Positions 60,504-64,000 of a stretch of 64,000 nucleotides of DNA are shown piece after piece. Origin of the DNA: Balanoglossus misakiensis. Its lineage: Eukaryota > Hemichordata. Below the pieces are notes generated by a model, which was not told where the DNA came from, ran no database searches, and saw only the letters and a list, made by a program, of their open reading frames with translations. Each line of letters begins with the position of its first letter. Positions within the stretch are counted from its first letter, which is position 1. Made by a program: the position numbers and the translations under genes. The stretch is taken from contig CM082583.2 of the NCBI GenBank assembly GCA_040954595.2, forward strand, positions 3,100,001-3,164,000. The letters run 5' to 3'.

Positions 60504-61154
60504 GGGACCGTTCAGTTTTTACAGCTGGGGTGGGAGGCGGCAAGTTTGCGTCATCGGTTTTCAAAATCAGGCAGACCCCCCTTCACCCAGGACCAACAAA
60601 TAATGACAGGAAAAAAATATGATGACCCCCCCCCCCCCCTCTCCTCCCTCAGACCGTCCTGATCTTATGTATGCTGCCCTGGGACAATAGACAAACCAGC
60701 CAATTAATGAAACGTGGCGAAGAATGAAGGGGGTGGGTGTATCCCCCTCCCGCATTAGAAAATTTTGTAAAAAATATGGAGCTCAAAGTTGCATTTTAAT
60801 GAACCCAAAAGCAAATTAACTCAATGCTAGGACAAATATTACTTTTGCAACTCAAAAGTTAGCATCGGTGGGGTGGGATGGCAAATAGTCTGCCCTTGTA
60901 CACCAGACAAACCAGCCAATAAATGAAATGTGTTGAAGAATGAAGGGGGTGGGTGGGTGTGATTAGAACAATTTGTAAAATAAAGGCCTCGAAACTGCAA
61001 TTTTGTGGACTCGAGAGCAAAATTTGGAGGGGGGGGGGGCAAAAGTATGTGACCCCCCCCCCCTTAAGGTTTCAAAAAAAGATGACCCCCCCCCCCCCTT
61101 TTGGATTTCAGAATTTTAAATCCCCTCGCCCAGCCTTAAAAACTTAACGGTCCC
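60504..61154. mobile_element. PIF/Harbinger-like non-autonomous element, copy 3 (inverted)
   Basis: The ends begin GGGACCGTTCAGTTTTTACA on the left and the right end reads as the inverse (AAAAACTTAACGGTCCC, slightly diverged). TTA flanks both sides (60501-60503 and 61155-61157). Its left part is the reverse complement of the right part of copy 2, so it lies in opposite orientation. C-runs dominate in this orientation. No transposase is encoded. Confidence 0.83.
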
Positions 61155-61157
61155 TTA

Positions 61158-64000
61158 TGATACAAATTGTTTGTGGTACAAGACAAAATATCTTACTACT
61201 CAAACTTCAAAGTAATCACTCATTCACTTTCTGAGAAATATTATTCTTTTATCAAAATTTGAAAGTATCTTCTAAAAATACAAGATATTGCCCTCACAAA
61301 ACATTGACACTTTCATCATAAGTTTTGTAAATCATCATGAGAACACACCCTGAACCTTCAAATGAAATTTCAAAGCAATGGGGGTAGAGGGTGTTGTGAA
61401 AAAGAGTTTTAACCAAAAATGGCAAAAATCACCCCATAAATATACTATTCAATTCATCAAGTTGATTTGAAAAACATGCATGCAAATCTTACTTGGGGTT
61501 CCCTAACATGACTAACAAATTTCAAAAGCAATGTAACAAGCAGTTTTAGAGAAAAAAAATTTAATCAAAAAAGGCCAAAATTGTTCCAAAAGTATCAATA
61601 TGCAAATTTTGCAACATTTCAACAAAAGTATGGTAACTCATATCACCTATATGAAGCTTCATACTAAATTTCAAAGAAGTCGACTGATCAATTCTAGCAA
61701 AGTAGATTTTGTACCAAAATGAGGAAAAAGCCCAAAAATGCATAAAAAAGAACATTCAAACTATTAGCTAAACAAATACAGGACTGTATGTGGTTGACAA
61801 AAGGTACTTGCATACCAATTGTCAAATCAATCTGACCAGTGGTTGTTGAGTTTCTGAGTTTTGACCAATTTCAAATTTTCCCAGCTAATTTGTATTAATT
61901 TAAAAAGTTAACTGAATATGGCTGCTAGGTCAAATGACTGATTTTAATTTGTAGGTGCACGCTCATTGGCAAGGACAGCTGTGACAAATTGGAGAAGTGT
62001 AGGTGTGGCAGGTTTTCAAAGCCAGGTGTGCAAAAAATCCATGGAATGGGGCCCAAGTTCCTAAAAAACCCAGCACAATAAGACTTTTCATAGAGTTGCT
62101 GTTTTTAATGGTCTTTGCAGATGCTAGAGATTGAAATAGAATCCTACAAGTTAAGATTTTCAGAAACAATGATAGCCATATCAATTACTATTTGAAAACA
62201 AAGAAAATGTGTTGTTCACCACCTTGTTTTAAGAAAATTATTTAAATTACTGTTTTTCCATTGAGTTAATGCAGAGATTGGCAGCCATCTTGAATTTCAG
62301 AAACTGCAACAATATCCCCAATGCAACAAATATGCAAATTGTACTATTTGACACTTAACTTGGGTCAAGGGGTTTCAGAGAAGATGACTACTCTTCAGAC
62401 TCGGACATAAAATAATAATGCAATATTCGGCACAATTTCAATTAAGATCACCCAGGGACCATACACACCAAAGATCAAAACAATTAGACGTACCTATTTT
62501 AAAGATCACTATGAAAACTTTACAGATTCAGTCATAATGTAAACAAAATTAGATCACCCCTGTGGACATGGCAAACAGACATGCATATTCTGACAAGGTT
62601 TTGTGTTTATATAAAAAGGCAACTGCCCCAAAAATACAAAATTACAGATTATGTCACACACCTCATGGAGATGCATACTAAATTTCAGAGAAAATTTCCC
62701 CCAAAATATGCAAATTTGAAGAAACTACTTGAGTCATCCCTAGAAACTTGCATAGTCAAAGCAATCCTACAAGCTTAGCCTTATTTCTTCCAAAAACAGC
62801 AAAAACGTGTTCCAAACTACAAACACGCACATTCCAACACAATTTGAACACACATTACTTACGCTACGCCTAGAAAGAAACCCACATACCAAATTTGAAA
62901 GCACTTGTAACAGTGATTTCAGAAAAGAAATCAAGTGTTGACAGACACAGGACGACTGAACATCTCCCTGTCTGATAACTTTTGCAGTGCTGAGAGCAGA
63001 GCTAGAGATTGGTGTTTTCTTTTTACATTTTAAATCATCACTATTTGCTACTCAAAGCTACTATTCTGCTCTGCTTGAGAAATGACTTGGGACAATTTTT
63101 GGCAGGCAATAGTCACCAATCTTCCTAAGTTTATAGTACCTACCACATTCTTTGTAATGTACTGATTATGTTTAGACTATTTTCGTCTGCATATGTCTTT
63201 ATTACAGAAGAATAATCTGTTGGGGCTTTCATACCCATTTCTGAAGAGAGTTCAAAACCAATACCTATAGGAAGTGTTTTATCAAATTTGCTGCCTAACT
63301 GTGCATTTATATTCATGATATTAGCTCAAAACATGCAGGACTCTGAAGTCGTCACATGCATACAAATTTAGAAAGCAATTTGCCCAGAAGTTGACAAGTT
63401 TAGACCAATTTAACATTTTTACAGCTCATTTGCACATTTTTGGAAATGACAACTAAAACAAAATTCTATCTACAGATCAGCCTATACACACCAAATATTG
63501 AGGCTATATGTTGTTGTTGTGGATGGACAGATATACAGAAGCAGCTGAATCTCATAAGGTCCCAGTGGTATACACATACTGAATGTGACCTAAAAAGATT
63601 GACTAAAGTAGAAAGCAATCTGACAAGAAGTTTCAAACAAAACCATTTTTGATGAAAAGTTGCAAAATTTGAACAAGGAACACATATTTCACCAAAAGTC
63701 ATACCAACAGCTTACTTGGGTTTATACGCTTAGCCTGAGTAGGAACATGCCTACAAAATTCAAAGCAATCTGACAAGTGGTTTTAAAGAACAAAAAAAAT
63801 TTGACGAAAAATTTACACCAACAACACAAATTTCACCAAAACGTACACTTGGGTTACTTCTAGGAATATGCCTTCCAAATTTCAAAGCAATTTGACAAGG
63901 GGTTTCAGAAAAACGACTTTCGACTAAAAAATTGCCCCAACATTGCAGATATGCAAAACTGGCAATTTGTGCAAAACTAACTAAGATCACCTATAGGAAG
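61158..64000. repeat. decayed dispersed or tandem repeat (AAATTTCAAAGCAATcTGACAAG family)
   Basis: A motif of the form CCAAATTTCAAAGCAAT-TGACAAG-GGTTT, often followed by A-rich sequence and CAAAAATGG or CAAATTTC, recurs at irregular intervals of roughly 100-250 bp: about 61366, 61516, 61665, 61815, 62890, 63368, 63760 and 63878. A GCTGCAAGCAGCATTGGCGG sequence at 60111-60130 may mark its left end. No open frame carries a recognisable protein. Confidence 0.55.

Overview
The window looks like nuclear DNA of a marine invertebrate animal. It is AT-rich and gene-poor, with pure tetranucleotide microsatellites, short non-autonomous DNA transposons, LINE fragments and one intronless 6.6 kb open reading frame. 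The repeats and the large protein recall families familiar from hemichordate, amphioxus and cnidarian genomes, but the species cannot be fixed from this sequence. No host gene, rRNA, convincing tRNA or CRISPR array was recognised.

Layout. Positions 1-17.1 kb are mostly unique non-coding sequence with a 5'-truncated LINE flanked by a 15-bp target duplication (2954-3505), microsatellites at 4.87-5.11 kb, 6.60-6.71 kb and 8.08-8.15 kb, a 308-bp MITE (10368-10675) and a strong inverted repeat (11124-11260). From 17.17 to 20.81 kb lie two PIF/Harbinger-like non-autonomous elements with extreme G-runs. A third copy lies inverted at 60.5-61.2 kb and a broken one at 28.07-28.30 kb. From 21.1 to 26.2 kb is a fold-back-like element. 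Its inverted repeats are about 0.83 kb long and carry palindromic 21-bp tandem repeats. It encloses an L1/Tx1-like LINE that has lost its 3' part.

From 28.30 to 57.29 kb runs a satellite array of 79-bp and 67-bp unit types (about 18 kb of satellite). It is interrupted by four insertions: an 8.7-kb autonomous DNA transposon (30887-39591), a TTAA-type MITE present twice by a 1145-bp segmental duplication (49604-50398 and 50749-51543), and a LINE 3' end on the minus strand (55369-55779). Beyond the array are AT-rich low-complexity sequence, a 50-bp minisatellite (59.48-60.0 kb) and a long decayed repeat (61.2-64 kb).

The centrepiece is the 8.7-kb transposon. It has 13-bp terminal inverted repeats, a perfect 3-bp TTG target duplication that can be read exactly because the target is a satellite unit, an intact 2198-codon ORF and a subterminal 187-bp tandem repeat. 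By motif reading the protein joins a ubiquitin-like domain, two cysteine clusters, an OTU-protease-like region that has lost its nucleophile, an RNase-H-like transposase region, a FEN1/XPG-type nuclease with a near-complete set of acidic residues, and a tesmin/TSO1 CXC domain. The XPG nuclease, cysteine clusters and 3-bp duplication fit the Academ (AcademX) superfamily. The ubiquitin-like plus pseudo-OTU combination is the feature I would follow up first.
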